A DNA stretch of 64,000 bases from Tupaia tana (taxonomy: Eukaryota; Chordata; Mammalia; Scandentia; Tupaiidae), in contig JAKSZU010000216.1 in assembly GCA_026018925.1 (NCBI GenBank), forward strand, positions 186,001 to 250,000, written 5' to 3'. Position 1 is the stretch's first letter; every line of letters starts with the position of its first letter. Under the pieces are notes generated by a model. The model saw nothing but the letters and a program-made list of their open reading frames with translations, ran no database searches and had not been told where the DNA came from. A program made the translations under genes and the position numbers. This document shows positions 1 through 12,959 of the stretch, piece after piece.

Positions 1-142
1 TCTCTGAGAAGATTCCACATAGATACTGGGAACTAGATATTTCAGGGAACAGGCGAAATGAAGATTTTCTACTCATAATTCAGCCTCCAGCAAGCAAAGC
101 TGGTGTGGTAGGGAGCCCCTCTGGCCTTCTATCCATGTCTCT
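1..142 (+). repeat. Partial monomer at the window start
   Basis: This is the 3' part of a unit cut by the window edge, beginning inside tctctgagaag. It carries the uncommon variants acatagatactgg and agctggtgtgg, both of which recur together near 3449-3546. The start of the window is therefore a copy of the region 11 monomers (about 3.44 kb) downstream. The array evidently continues to the left. Confidence 0.95.
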
Positions 143-3100
143 GTGTCTCTGAGGTCTCTGTCTCTCTCTGCTCCTGTCTCCTCATTTTTTTTTGATAATT
201 TTTCCTTTTTACGATTTTTTTAAAGGTAGAATTTCTCTCTGCCTCTCAGCTCCATCTTTTGTTTTGTTAATAAGCCCTTCTGCTCCTTTCTCCCAGGCAG
301 GAGAGTTGAGCCATTCTCTGAGAAGTTTACACAGGTATACTGGGAACTAGTTATTTCAGGGCACAGGCGAAATGGAGATTTTCTACTCATAATTCAGCCT
401 CCAGCAAGCAAAGCTAGTGTGGGAGGGAGCCCCTCTGGCCTTCTATCCCTGTCTCTGAGTCTCTGAGGTCTCTGTCTCTTTCTGCTCCTGTCTCCTCCAT
501 TTTTTCGGTAATTTTTCTTTTTTACAAATCTTTTAAAGGTAGAATTTCTCTCTGGCTCTCAGCTCCATCTTTTGTTTTGTTAATAAGCCCTTCTGCTCCT
601 TTCTCCCAGGCAGGAGAGTTGAGCCATTCTCTGAGAAGATTCCACATGGATACTTGGAACTAGATATTTCAGGGCACAGGCGAAATGAAGATTTTCTACT
701 CATAATTCAGCCTCCAGCAAGCAAAGCTAGTGTGGGAGGGAGCCCCTCTGGCCTTCTATCCCTGTCTCTGGGTCTCTGAGGTCTCTGTCTCTCTCTGATC
801 CTGTCTCCTCATTTTTTTTGGTAATTTTTCCTTTTTACGATTTTTTTAAAGGTAGAATTTCTCTCTGGCTCTCAGCTCCATCTTTTGTTTTGTTAATAAG
901 CCCTTCTGCGCCCTTCTCCCAGGCAGGAGAGTTGAGCCATTCTCTGAGAAGATTCCACATGGATACTGGGAACTAGATATTTCAGGGCACAGGGAAATGA
1001 AGATTTTCTACTCATAATTCAGCCTCCAGCAAGCAAAGCTAGTGTGGTAGGGAACCCCTCTGGCCTTCTATCCCTGTCTCTGAGTCTCTGAGGTCTCTGT
1101 CTATCTCTGCTCCTGTCTCCTCAATTTTTTTGTTAATTTTTCCTTTTTACGATTTTTTTAAAGGTCGAATTTCTCTCTGGCTCTCAGCTCCATCTTTTGT
1201 TTTGTTAATAAGCCCTTCTGCTCCATTCTCCCAGGCAGGAGAGTTGAGCCATTCTCTGAGAAGTTTCCACATGGATACTGGGAACTAGATATTTCAGGGC
1301 ACAGGCGAAATGAAGACTTTCTACTCATAATTCAGGCTCCAGCAAGCAAAGCTAGTGTGGTAGGGAGACCCTCTGGCCTTCTATCCCTGTCTCTGTGTCT
1401 CTGAGGTCTCTGTCTCTCTCTGATCCTGTCTCCTCATTTTTTTTGTTAATTTTTCCTTTTTGATTTTTTTAAAGGTAGAATTTCTCTCTGGCTCTCAGCT
1501 CCATCTTTTGTTTTTTTAATAAGCCCTTCTGCTCCTTTCTCCCAGGCAGGAGAGTTGAGCCATTCTCTGAGAAGATTCCACATGGATACTGGGAACTAGA
1601 TATTTCAGGGCACAGGCGAAATGAAGATTTTCTACTCATAATTCAGGTCCAGCAAGCAAAGCTAGTGTGGTAGGGAGCCCCTCTGGCCTTCTATCCCTGT
1701 CTCTGTGTCTCTGAGGTCTCTGCCTCTCTCTGCTCCTTTCTCCTCATTTTTTTGGTAATTTGTCCTTTTTACGATTTTTTTAAAGGTAGAATTTCTCTCT
1801 GGCTCTCAGCTCCATCTTTTGTTTTGTTAATAAGCCCTTCTGCTCCTTTCTCCCAGGCAGGAGAGTTGAGCCATTCTGTGAGAAGATTCCACATGGATAC
1901 TGGGAACTAGTTATTTCAGGGCACAGGCGAAATGAAGATTTTCTACTCATAATACAGTCTCCAGCAAGCAAAGCGAGTGTGGTAGGGAGCCCCTCTGGCC
2001 TTCTATCCCTGTCTCTGTGTCTCTGAGGTCTCTGTCTCTATCTGCTCCTGTCTCCTCATTGTTTTTGGTAATTTTTCCTTTTTACGATTTTTTTAAAGGT
2101 AGAATTTCTCTCTGGCTCTCAGCTCCATCTTTTGTTTTGTTAATAAGCCCTTCTGCTCCTTTCTCCCAGGCAGGAGAGTTGAGCCATTCTCTGATAAGAT
2201 TCCACATGGATACTGGGAACAAGGTATTTCTGGGCACAGGCGAAATGAAGATTTTCTACTCATAATTCAGCCTCCAGCAAGGAAAGCTAGTGTGGTAGGG
2301 AGCCCCTCTGGCCTTCTATTCCTGTCTCTGTGTCTCTCAGGTCTCTGTATCTCTCTTCCTGTCTCCTCATTTTTTTTTTGGTAATTTTTCCTTTTTACGA
2401 TTTTTTTAACGGTAGAATTTCTCTCTGGCTCTCAGCTCCATCTTTTGTTTTGTTAATAAGCCCTTCTGCGCCTTTCTCCCAGGCAGGAGAGTTGAGCCAT
2501 TCTCTGAGAAGTTTCCACATGGATACTGGGAACAAGATATTTCAGGGAACAGGCAAAATGAAGATTTTCTACTCATAATTCAGCCTCCAGCAAGCAAAGC
2601 TAGTGTGGTAGGGAGCCCCTCTGGCCTTCTATCCCTGTCTCTGTGTCTCTGAGGTCTCTGTCTCTCTCTGCTCCTGTCTCCTCATTTTTTTTGGTAATTT
2701 TTCCTTTTTACGATTTTTTAAAAGGTAGAATTTCTCTCTGGCTCTCAGCTCCATCTTTTGTTTTGTTAATAAGCCCTTCTGCTCCTTTCTCCCAGGCAGG
2801 AGAGTTGAGCCATTCACTGAGAAGATTCCACATGGATACTGGGAACTAGATATTTCAGGGCCCAGGCGAAATGAAGATTTTCTACTCAAAATTCAGCCTC
2901 CAGCAAGCAAAGCTAGTGTGGTAGGGAGCCCCTCTGGCCTTCTATCCCTGTCTCTGTGTCTCTGAGATCTCTGTCTCTGTCTGCTCCTGTCTCCTCATGT
3001 TTTTTTGGTAATTTTTCCTTTTTACGATTTTTTTAAAGGTAGAATTTCTCTCTGGCTCTCAGCTCCATCTTTTGTTTTGTTAATAAGCCCTTCTGCTCCT

Positions 3101-3582
3101 TTCTCCCAGGCAGGAGAGTTGAGCCATTCACTGAGAAGATTCCACATGGATACTGGGAACTAGATATTTCAGGGCACAGGCGAAATGAAGATTTTCTACT
3201 CATAATTCAGCCTCCAGCAAGCAAAGCTAGTGTGGTAGGGAGCCCCTCTGGCCTTCTATCCCTGTCTCTGTGTCTCTGAGATCTCTGTCTCTGTCTGCTC
3301 CTGTCTCCTCATGTTTTTTTGGTAATTTTTCTTTTTTACGATTTTTTAAAGGTAGAATTTCTCTCTGGCTCTCAGCTCCATCTTTTGTTTTGTTAATAAG
3401 CCCTTCTGCTCCTTTCTCCCAGGCAGGAGAGTTTTGCCATTCTCTGAGAAGATTCCACATAGATACTGGGAACTAGATATTTCAGGGCACAGGCGAAATG
3501 AAGATTTTCTACTCATAATTCAGCCTCCAGCAAGCAAAGCTGGTGTGGTAGGGAGCCCCTCTGGCCTTCTATCCCTGTCTCT
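143..3582 (+). repeat. Left block, 11 monomers (143-3582)
   Basis: Unit starts are 143, 457, 770, 1082, 1395, 1705, 2017, 2330, 2643, 2956 and 3270. Units 143, 1395 and 1705 match units 3583, 4835 and 5146, a shift of 11 monomers (about 3440 bp). Shared marks are the rare gaagtttacacagg, the shortened tttttgattttt lacking the first CpG, and gcctctctctgctccttt. Units 2017-2956 match 7331-8272 at a 17-monomer shift (5314-5316 bp), sharing aacaag in place of aactag and the tgtatctctcttcctg variant. Translations of the 2629-2889 and 7945-8205 stretches are identical, so that copy is recent. Confidence 0.9.
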
Positions 3583-5457
3583 GTGTCTCTGAGGTCTCTG
3601 TCTCTCTCTGCTCCTGTCTCCTCATTTTTTTTGATAATTTTTCCTTTTTACGATTTTTTTAAAGGTAGAATTTCTCTCTGCCTCTCAGCTCCATCTTTTG
3701 TTTTGTTAATAAGCCCTTCTGCTCCTTTCTCCCAGGCAGGAGAGTTGAGCCATTCTCTGAGAAGTTTACACAGGTATACTGGGAACTAGTTATTTCAGGG
3801 CACAGGCGAAATGGAGATTTTCTTCTCATAATTCAGCCTCCAGCAAGCAAAAGTAGTGTGGTAGGGAGCCCCTCTGGCCTTCTATCCCTGTCTCTGTGTC
3901 TCTGAGGTCTCTGTCTCTGTCTGCTCCTGTCTCCTCAATTATTTTGGTAATTTTTCCTTTTTACGATTTTTTTAAAGGTCGAATTTCTCTCTGGCTCTCA
4001 GCTCCATCTTTAGTTTTGTTAATAAGCCCTTCTGCTCCTTTCTCCCAAGGAAGGGGAGTTGAGCCATTCTCTGAGAAGATTCCACATGGATACTGGGAAC
4101 TAGATATTTCAGGGCACAGGGGAAATGAAGATTTTCTACTCATAATTCAGCCTCCAGCAAGCAAAGCTAGTGTGGTAGGGAGCCCCTCTGGCCTTCTGTC
4201 CCTGTCTCTGTGTCTCTGAGTTCTCTGTCTCTCTCCTCCTGTCTCCTCATGTTTTTTTGGTAATTTTTCCTTTTTACGATTTTTTTAAAGGTAGAATTTC
4301 TCTCTGGCTCTCAGCTCCATCTTTTGTTTTGTTAATAAGCCCTTCTGCTCCTTTCTCCCAGGCATGAGAGTTGAGCCATTCTCTGAGAAGTTTCCACATG
4401 GATACTGGGAAGTAGATATTTCAGGGCACAGGCGAAATGAAGATTTTCTACTCATAATTCAGCCTCCAGCAAGCAAAGCTAGTGTGGTAGGGAGCCCCTC
4501 TGGCCTTCTATCCCTGTCTCGGTGTCTCTGAGGTCTCTGTCTCTCTCTGCTCCTGTCTCCTCATTTTTTTGGTAATTTTTCCTTTTTACGATTTTTTTTA
4601 AAGGTAGAATTTCTCTCTGGCTCTCAGCTCCATCTTTTGTTTTGTTAATAAGCCCTTCTGCTCCTTTCTCCCAGGCAGGAGAGTTGAGCCATTCTCTGAG
4701 AAGTTTCCACATGGATACTGGGAACTAGATATTTCAGGGCACAGGCGAAATGAAGACTTTCTACTCATAATTCAGCCTCCAGCAAGCAAAGCTAGTGTGG
4801 TAGGGAGCCCCTCTGGCCTTCTATCCCTGTCTCTGTGTCTCTGAGGTCTCTGTCTCTCTCTGCTCCTGTCTCCTCATTTTTTTTGTTAATTTTTCCTTTT
4901 TGATTTTTTTAAAGGTAGAATTTCTCTCTGGCTCTCAGCTCCATCTTTTGTTTTTTTTAATAAGCCCTTCTGCTCCTTTCTCCCAGGCAGGAGAGTTGAG
5001 CCATTCTCTGAGAAGATTCCACATGGATACTGGGAACTAGATATTTCAGGGCACAGGCGAAATGAAGATTTTCTACTCATAATTCAGGTCCAGCAAGCAA
5101 AGCTAGTGTGGTAGGGAGCCCCTCTGGCCTTCTATCCCTGTCTCTGTGTCTCTGAGGTCTCTGCCTCTCTCTGCTCCTTTCTCCTCATTTTTTTGGTAAT
5201 TTGTCCTTTTTACGATTTTTTTAAAGGTAGAATTTCTCTCTGGCTCTCAGCTCCATCTTTTGTTTTGTTAATAAGCCCTTCTGCTCCTTTCTCCCAGGCA
5301 GGAGATTTGAGCCATTCTGTGAGAAGATTCCACATGGATACTGGGAACTAGTTATTTCAGGGCACAGGCGAAATGAAGATTTTCTACTCATAATTCAGTC
5401 TCCAGCAAGCAAAGCGAGTGTGGTAGGGAGCCCCTCTGGCCTTCTATCCCTGTCTCT
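3583..5457 (+). repeat. Six-monomer block, copy 1
   Basis: Unit starts are 3583, 3896, 4210, 4522, 4835 and 5146. The block is repeated immediately downstream at a spacing of 1873-1875 bp. Marks found in both copies, in the same order, are gaagtttacaca, the gtcgaattt plus cccaaggaagg pair, gagttctctg, gaagtagat, gaagactttc, the tttttgatttt deletion, and cagtctccagcaag followed by gcgagtg. The 3' part from unit 4522 onward also recurs at 8897-9832, shifted by 14 monomers (4375 bp). Confidence 0.9.
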
Positions 5458-7330
5458 GTGTCTGAGGTCTCTGTCTCTATCTGCTCCTGTCTCCTCATTT
5501 TTTTTGGTAATTTTTCCTTTTTACGATTTTTTTAAAGGTAGAATTTCTCTCTGGCTCTCAGCTCCATCTTTTGTTTTGTTAATAAGCCCTTCTGCTCCTT
5601 TCTCCCAGGCAGGAGAGTTGAGCCATTCTCTGAGAAGTTTACACAGGTATACTGGGAACTAGTTATTTCAGGGCACAGGCGAAATGGAGATTTTCTTCTC
5701 ATAATTCAGCCTCCAGCAAGCAAAGGTAGTGTGGTAGGGAGCGCCTCTGGCCTTCTATCCCTGTCTCTGTGTCTCTGAGGTCTCTGTCTCTGTCTGCTCC
5801 TGTCTCCTCATTTATTTTGGTAATTTTTCATTTTTACGATTTTTTTAAAGGTCGAATTTCTCTCTGGCTCTCAGCTCCATCTTTTGTTTTGTTAATAAGC
5901 CCTTCTGCTCCTTTCTCCCAAGGAAGGTGAGTTGAGCCATTCTCTGAGAAGATTCCACATGGATACTGGGAACTAGATATTTCAGGGCACAGGGGAAATG
6001 AAGATTTTCTACTCATAATTCAGCCTCCAGCAAGCAAAGCTAGTGTGGTAGGGAGCCCCTCTGGCCTTCTGTCCCTGTCTCTGTGTCTCTGAGTTCTCTG
6101 TCTCTCTCTGCTCCTGTCTCCTCATGTTTTTTTGGTAATTTTTCCTTTTTACGATTTTTTTAAAGGTAGAATTTCTCTCTGGCTCTCAGCTCCATCTTTT
6201 GTTTTGTTAATAAGCCCTTCTGCTCCTTTCTCCCAGGCAGGAGAGTTGAGCCATTCTCTGAGAAGATTCCACATGGATACTGGGAAGTAGATATTTCAGG
6301 GCACAGGCGAAACGAAGATTTTCTACTCATAATTCAGCCTCCAGCAAGCAAAGCTAGTGTGGTAGGGAGCCCCTCTGGCCTTCTATCCCTGTCTCTGTGT
6401 CTCTGAGGTCTCTGTCTCTCTCTGCTCCTGTCTCCTCATTTTTTTGGTAATTTTTCCTTTTTACGATTTTTTTTAAAGGTAGAATTTCTCTCTGGCTCTC
6501 AGCTCCATCTTTTGTTTTGTTAATAAGCACTTCTGCTCCTTTCTCCCAGGCAGGAGTGTTGAGCCATTCTCTGAGAAGTTTCCACATGGATACTGGGAAC
6601 TAGATATTTCAGGGCACAGGCGAAATGAAGACTTTCTACTCATAATTCAGCCTCCAGCAAGCAAAGCTAGTGTGGTAGGGAGCCCCTCTGGCCTTCTATC
6701 CCTGTCTCTGTGTCTCTGAGGTCTCTGTCTCTCTCTGCTCCTGTCTCCTCATTTTTTTTGTTATTTTTCCTTTTTGATTTTTTTAAAGGTAGAATTTCTC
6801 TCTGGCTCTCAGCTCCATCTTTTGTTTTTTTAATAAGCCCTTCTGCTCCTTTCTCCCAGGCAGGAGAGTTGAGCCATTCTCTGAGAAGATTCCACATGGA
6901 TACTGGGAACTAGATATTTCAGGGCTCAGGCGAAATGAAGATTTTCTACTCATAATTCAGGTCCAGCAAGCAAAGCAAGTGTGGTAGGGAGCCCCTCTGG
7001 CCTTCTATCCCTGTCTCTGTGTCTCTGAGGTCTCTGCCTCTCTCTGCTCCTTTCTCCTCATTTTTTTGGTAATTTGTCCTTTTTACGATTTTTTTAAAGG
7101 TAGAATTTCTCTCTGGCTCTCAGCTCCATCTTTTGTTTTGTTAATAAGCCCTTCTGCTCCTTTCTCCCAGGCAGGAGAGTTGAGCCATTCTGTGAGAAGA
7201 TTCCACATGGATACTGGGAACTAGTTATTTCAGGGCACAGGCGAAATGAAGATTTTCTACTCATAATTCAGTCTCCAGCAAGCAAAGCGAGTGTGGTAGG
7301 GAGCCCCTCTGGCCTTCTATCCCTGTCTCT
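5458..7330 (+). repeat. Six-monomer block, copy 2
   Basis: Unit starts are 5458, 5769, 6083, 6397, 6710 and 7019. This is a tandem copy of the preceding block. Small differences show the copies have diverged: unit 5458 lacks two bases in its landmark (gtgtctgagg), unit 6397 has aagcacttctg where 4522 has aagccc, and 7019 follows a unit of only 309 bp. The aagcacttctg mark of 6397 recurs in unit 8897, so the 8.9-kb copy was probably derived from this version or exchanged with it. Confidence 0.88.
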
Positions 7331-9832
7331 GTGTCTCTGAGGTCTCTGTCTCTATCTGCTCCTGTCTCCTCATTTTTTTTGGTAATTTTTCCTTTTTACG
7401 ATTTTTTTAAAGGTAGAATTTCTCTCTGGCTCTCAGCTCCATCTTTTGTTTTGTTAATAAGCCCTTCTGCTCCTTTCTCCCAGGCAGGAGAGTTGAGCAA
7501 TTCTCTGAGAAGATTCCACATGGATACTGGGAACAAGATATTTCTGGGCACAGGCGAAATGAAGATTTTCTACTCATAATTCAGCCTCCAGCAAGCAAAG
7601 CTAGTGTGGTAGGGAGCCCCTCTGGCCTTCTATTCCTGTCTCTGTGTCTCTGAGGTCTCTGTATCTCTCTTCCTGTCCCCTCATTTTTTTTTTTTGGTAA
7701 TTTTTCCTTTTTACGATTTTTTTAAAGGTAGAATTTCTCTCTGGCTCTCAGCTCCATCTTTTGTTTTGTTAATAAGCCCTTCTGCGCCTTTCTCCCAGGC
7801 AGGAGAGTTGAGCCATTCTCTGAGAAGTTTCCACATGGATACTGGGAACAAGATATTTCAGGGAACAGGCAAAATGAAGATTTTCTACTCATAATTCAGC
7901 CTCCAGCAAGCAAAGCTAGTGTGGTAGGGAGCCCCTCTGGCCTTCTATCCCTGTCTCTGTGTCTCTGAGGTCTCTGTCTCTCTCTGCTCCTGTCTCCTCA
8001 TTTTTTTTGGTAATTTTTCCTTTTTACGATTTTTTAAAAGGTAGAATTTCTCTCTGGCTCTCAGCTCCATCTTTTGTTTTGTTAATAAGCCCTTCTGCTC
8101 CTTTCTCCCAGGCAGGAGAGTTGAGCCATTCACTGAGAAGATTCCACATGGATACTGGGAACTAGATATTTCAGGGCCCAGGCGAAATGAAGATTTTCTA
8201 CTCAAAATTCAGCCTCCAGCAAGCAAAGCTAGTGTGGTAGGGAGCCCCTCTGGCCTTCTATCCCTGTCTCTGTGTCTCTGAGATCTCTGTCTCTGTCTGC
8301 TCCTGTCTCCTCATGTTTTTTTGGTAATTTTTCCTTTTTACGATTTTTTTAAAGGTAGAATTTCTCTCTGGCTCTCAGCTCCATCTTTTGTTTTGTTAAT
8401 AAGCCCTTCTGCTCCTTTCTCCCAGGCAGGAGAGTTGAGCCATTCTCTGAGAAGATTCCTCATGGATACTGGGAACTAGATATTTCAGGGCACAGGGAAA
8501 TGAAGATTTTCTACTCATAATTCAGCCTCCAGCAAGCAAAGCTAGTGTGGTAGGGAGCCCCTCTGGCCTTCTATCGCTGTCTCTGTGTCTCTGAGGTCTC
8601 TGTCTCTCTCTGCTCCTGTCTCTTCATTTTTTTGGTAATTTTTCCTTTTTACGATTTTTTTAAAGGTAGAATTTCTCTCTGGCTCTCAGCTCCATCTTTT
8701 GTTTTGTTAATAAGCCCTTCTGCTCCTTTCTCCCAGGCATGAGAGTTGAGCCATTCTCTGAGAAGTTTCCACATGGATACTGGGAAGTAGATATTTCAGG
8801 GCACAGGCGAAATGAAGATTTTCTACTCATAATTCAGCCTCCAGCAAGCAAAGCTAGTGTGGTAGGGAGCCCCTCTGGCCTTCTATCCCTGTCTCGGTGT
8901 CTCTGAGGTCTCTGTCTCTCTCTGCTCCTGTCTCCTCATTTTTTTGGTAATTTTTCCTTTTTACGATTTTTTTTAAAGGTAGAATTTCTCTCTGGCTCTC
9001 AGCTCCATCTTTTGTTTTGTTAATAAGCACTTCTGCTCCTTTCTCCCAGGCAGGAGAGTTGAGCCATTCTCTGAGAAGTTTCCACATGGATACTGGGAAC
9101 TAGATATTTCAGGGCACAGGCGAAATGAAGACTTTCTACTCATAATTCAGCCTCCAGCAAGCAAAGCTAGTGTGGTAGGGAGCCCCTCTGGCCTTCTATC
9201 CCTGTCTCTGTGTCTCTGAGGTCTCTGTCTCTCTCTGCTCCTGTCTCCTCATTTTTTTTGTTAATTTTTCCTTTTTGATTTTTTTAAAGGTAGAATTTCT
9301 CTCTGGCTCTCAGCTCCATCTTTTGTTTTTTTTAATAAGCCCTTCTGCTCCTTTCTCCCAGGCAGGAGAGTTGAGCCATTCTCTGAGAAGATTCCACATG
9401 GATACTGGGAACTAGATATTTCAGGGCACAGGCGAAATGAAGATTTTCTACTCATAATTCAGGTCCAGCAAGCAAAGCTAGTGTGGTAGGGAGCCCCTCT
9501 GGCCTTCTATCCCTGTCTCTGTGTCTCTGAGGTCTCTGCCTCTCTCTGCTCCTTTCTCCTCATTTTTTTGGTAATTTGTCCTTTTTACGATTTTTTTAAA
9601 GGTAGAATTTCTCTCTGGCTCTCAGCTCCATCTTTTGTTTTGTTAATAAGCCCTTCTGCTCCTTTCTCCCAGGCAGGAGATTTGAGCCATTCTCTGAGAA
9701 GATTCCACATGGATACTGGGAACAAGATATTTCTGGGCACAGGCGAAATGAAGATTTTCTACTCATAATTCAGCCTACAGCAAGCAAAGCTAGTGTGGTA
9801 GGGAGCCCCTCTGGCCTTCTATTCCTGTCTCT
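7331..9832 (+). repeat. Mosaic block joining two earlier modules
   Basis: Unit starts are 7331, 7644, 7959, 8272, 8585, 8897, 9210 and 9521. The first four copy 2017-2956 (17-monomer shift). From the 3' end of 8585 (ggcatgagag, gaagtagat) through 9521 the units copy 4210-5146 (14-monomer shift, 4375 bp). Unit 9521 then ends with a type not seen in 5146: aacaagatatttctgggc and cctacagc. Those marks recur at the ends of units 14209 and 18899. The block is thus a concatenation of segments already present to its left. Confidence 0.85.
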
Positions 9833-12800
9833 GTGTCTCTGAGGTCTCTGTATCTCTCTTCCTGTATCCTCATTTTTTTTTTGGTAATTTTTCCTTTTTA
9901 CGATTTTTTTAAAGGTAGAATTTCTCTCTGGCTCTCAGCTCCATCTTTTGTTTTGTTAATAAGCCCTTCTGCCCCTTTCTCCCAGGCAGGAGAGTTGAGC
10001 CATTCTCTGAGAAGTTTCCACATGGATACTGGGAACAAGATATTTCAGGGAACAGGCAAAATGAAGATTTTCTACTCATAATTCAGCCCCCAGCAAGCAA
10101 AGCTAGTGTGGTAGGGAGCCCCTCTGGCCTTCTATCCCTGTATCTGTGTCTCTGAGGTCTCTGTCCCTCTCTACTCCTGTCTCCTCATTTTTTTTTGGTA
10201 ATTTTTTATTTTTAGGATTTTTTTAAAGGTAGAATTTCTCTCTGGCTCTCAGCTCCATCTTTTGTTTTGTTAATAAGCCCTTCTGCTCCTTTCTCCCAGG
10301 CAGGAGAGTTGAGCCATTCTCTGAGAAGATTCCAAATGGATACTGGGAACTAGATATTTCAGGGCACAGGCGAAATGAAGATTTTCTACTCATAATTCAG
10401 CCTCCAGCAAGCAAAGCTTGTATGGTAGGGAGCCCCTCTTGCCTTCTATCGCTGTCTCTGTGTCTCTGAGGTCTCTGTCTCTCTCTGCTCCTGTCTCTTT
10501 CATTTTTTTTGGTAATTTTTCCTTTTTACGATTTTTTTAAAGGTAGAATTTTTCTCTGGCTCTCAGCTCCATCTTTTGTTTTGTTAATAAACCCTTCTGC
10601 TCCTTTCTCCCAGGCAGGAGAGTTGAGCCATTCTCTGAGAAGATTCCACATGGATACTGGGAACTAGATATTTCAGGGCACAGGCGAAATGAAGATTTTC
10701 TACTCATAATTCAGCCTCCAGCAAGCAAAGCTAGTGTGGTAGGGAGCCCCTCTGGCCTTCTATCCCTGTCTCTGTGTCTCTGAGATCTCTGTCTCTCTCT
10801 GCTCCTGTCTCCTCATTTTTTTTGGTAATTTTTCCTTTTTACGATTTTTTTAAAGGTAGAATTTCTCTCTGGCTCTCAGCTCCATTTTTTGTTTTCTTAA
10901 TAAGCCCTTCGGCTCCTTTCTCCCAGGCAGGAGAGTTGAGCCATTCTCTGAGAAGTTTCCTCATGGATACTGGGAACTAGATATTTCAGGGCACAGGCGA
11001 AATTAAGATTTTCTACTCATAATTCAGCCTCCAGCAAGCAAAGCTAGTGTGGTAGGGAGCCTCTCTGTCCTTCTATCCCTGTCTCTGTGTCTCTGAGGTC
11101 TCTGTCTCTCTCTGCTCCTGTCTCCACAATTTTTGGTAATTTTTCCTTTATACGATTTTTTTAAAGGTAGAATTTCTCTCTGGCTCTCAGCTCCATCTTT
11201 TGTTTTCTTAATAAGCCCTTCTGCTCCTTTCTCCCTGGCAGGAGAGTTGAGCCATTCTCTGAGAAGATTCCACATGGATACTGGGAACTAGATATTTCAG
11301 GGCACAGGCGAAATGAAGATTTTCTACTCATAATTCAGCCCCCAGGGAGCAAAGCTAGTGTGGTAGGGAGCCCCTCTGGCCTTCTATCCCTGTCTCTGTG
11401 TCTCTGAGGTCTCTGTCTCTCTCTGCTCCTTTCTCTTCATTTTTTTGTAATTTTTCTTTTTACGATTTTTTTAAAGGTATAATTTCTCTCTGGCTCTCAG
11501 CTCCATCTTTTGTTTTGTTAATAAGCCCTTCTGCTCCTTTCTCCCAGGCAGGAGAGTTGAGCCATTCTCTGAGAAGATTCCACATGGATACTATGAAATA
11601 GATATTTCAGGGCACAGGCGAAATGAAGATTTTCTACTCATAATTCAGCCTCCAGCAAGCAAATCTAGTGTGGTAGGGAGCCCCTCTGGCTTTCTATCAC
11701 TGTCTCTGTGTCTCTGAGGTCTCTGTCTCTCTCTGCTCCTGTCTCTTCATTTTTTTTGGTAATTTTTCCTTTTTACGATTTTTTTAAAGGTAGAATTTTT
11801 CTCTGGCTCTCAGCTCCATCTTTTGTTTTGTTAATAAACCCTTCTGCTCCTTTCTCCCAGGCAGGAGAGTTGAGCCATTCTCTGAGAAGATTCCACATGG
11901 ATACTGGGAACAAGATATTTCAGGGCACAGGCGAAATGAAGATTTTCTACTCATAATTCAGCCTCCAGCAAGCAAAGCTAGTGTGGTAGGGAGCTCCTCT
12001 GGCCTTCTATCCCTGTCTCTGTGTCTCTGAGGTCTCTGTCTCTCTCTGCTCCTGTCTCCTCAATTTTTTTGGTAATTTTTCCTTTTTACGATTTTTTTAA
12101 AGGTAGAATTTCTCTCTGGCTCTCAGCTCCATCTTTTGTTTTCTTAATAAGCCCTTCTGCTCCTTTCTCCCAGGCAGGAGAGTTGAGCCATTCTCTGAGA
12201 AGATTCCACATGGATACTGGGAAATAGATATTTCAGGGCACAGGCGAAATGAAGATTTTCTACTCATAATTCAGCCTCCAGCAAGCAAAGCTAGTGTGGT
12301 AGGGAGCCCCTCTGGCCTTCTATCCCTGTCTCTGTGTCTCTGAGGTCTCTGTCTCTCTCTGCTCCTGTCTCCTCATTTTTTTTGGTAATTTTTCCTTTTT
12401 ACGATTTTTTTAAAGGTCGAATTTCTCTCTGACTCTCAGCTCCATCTTTTGTTTTGTTAATAAGCCCTTCTGCTCCTTTCTCCCCGGCAGGAGAGTTGAG
12501 CCATTCTCTGAGAAGTTTCCACATGGATACTGGGAACTAGATATTTCAGGGCACAGGCGAAATGAAGATTTTCTACTCATAATTCAGCCTCCAACAAACA
12601 AAGCTAGTGTGGTAGGGAGCCCCTCTGGCCTTCTATCCCTGTCTCTGTGTCTCTGAGGTCTCTGTCTCTCTCTGCTCCTTACTCCTCATTTTTTTTGCTA
12701 ATTTTTCCATTTTACGATTTTTTTAAAGGTAGAATTTCTCTCTGGCTCTCAGCTCCATCTTTTGTTTTGTTAATAAGCCCTTCTGCTCCTTTCTCCCAGG

Positions 12801-12959
12801 CAGGAGAGTTGAGCCATTCTCTGAGAAGATTCCACATGGATACTGGGAACTAGATATTTCAGGGCACAGGCGAAATGAAGATTTTCTACACATAATTCAG
12901 CCTCCAGCAAGCAAAGCTAGTGTGGTAGGGAGCCCCTCTGGCCTTCTATCCCTGTCTCT
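9833..12959 (+). repeat. Ten-monomer block, source of later duplicates
   Basis: Unit starts are 9833, 10146, 10460, 10774, 11087, 11398, 11708, 12021, 12334 and 12647. Unit 9833 (tgtatctctcttcctgtatcc) matches 14522 and 19211, each 4689 bp further on. Unit 10146 (gtccctctctactcc, ttttaggat) matches 15146 and 19835. Units 10460 and 11708 (gaatttttctc, ttaataaaccc) match 15459 and 20148. Unit 12334 (gtcgaatttctctctgactc) matches 16398 and 21087, and 12647 (ccttactcctc) matches 16711. Unit 11398 has two extra variants (ggtataattt, actatgaaatag) that I do not see together elsewhere. Confidence 0.88.

Noticed and set aside
10460..10773. Origin of the monomer from a retroviral LTR, suggested by AATAAA followed by a CT-rich stretch in some units.
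   Set aside because: No TG...CA termini, primer-binding site, polypurine tract or coding remnant is visible, and AATAAA is a minority variant. It cannot be supported from this sequence alone.
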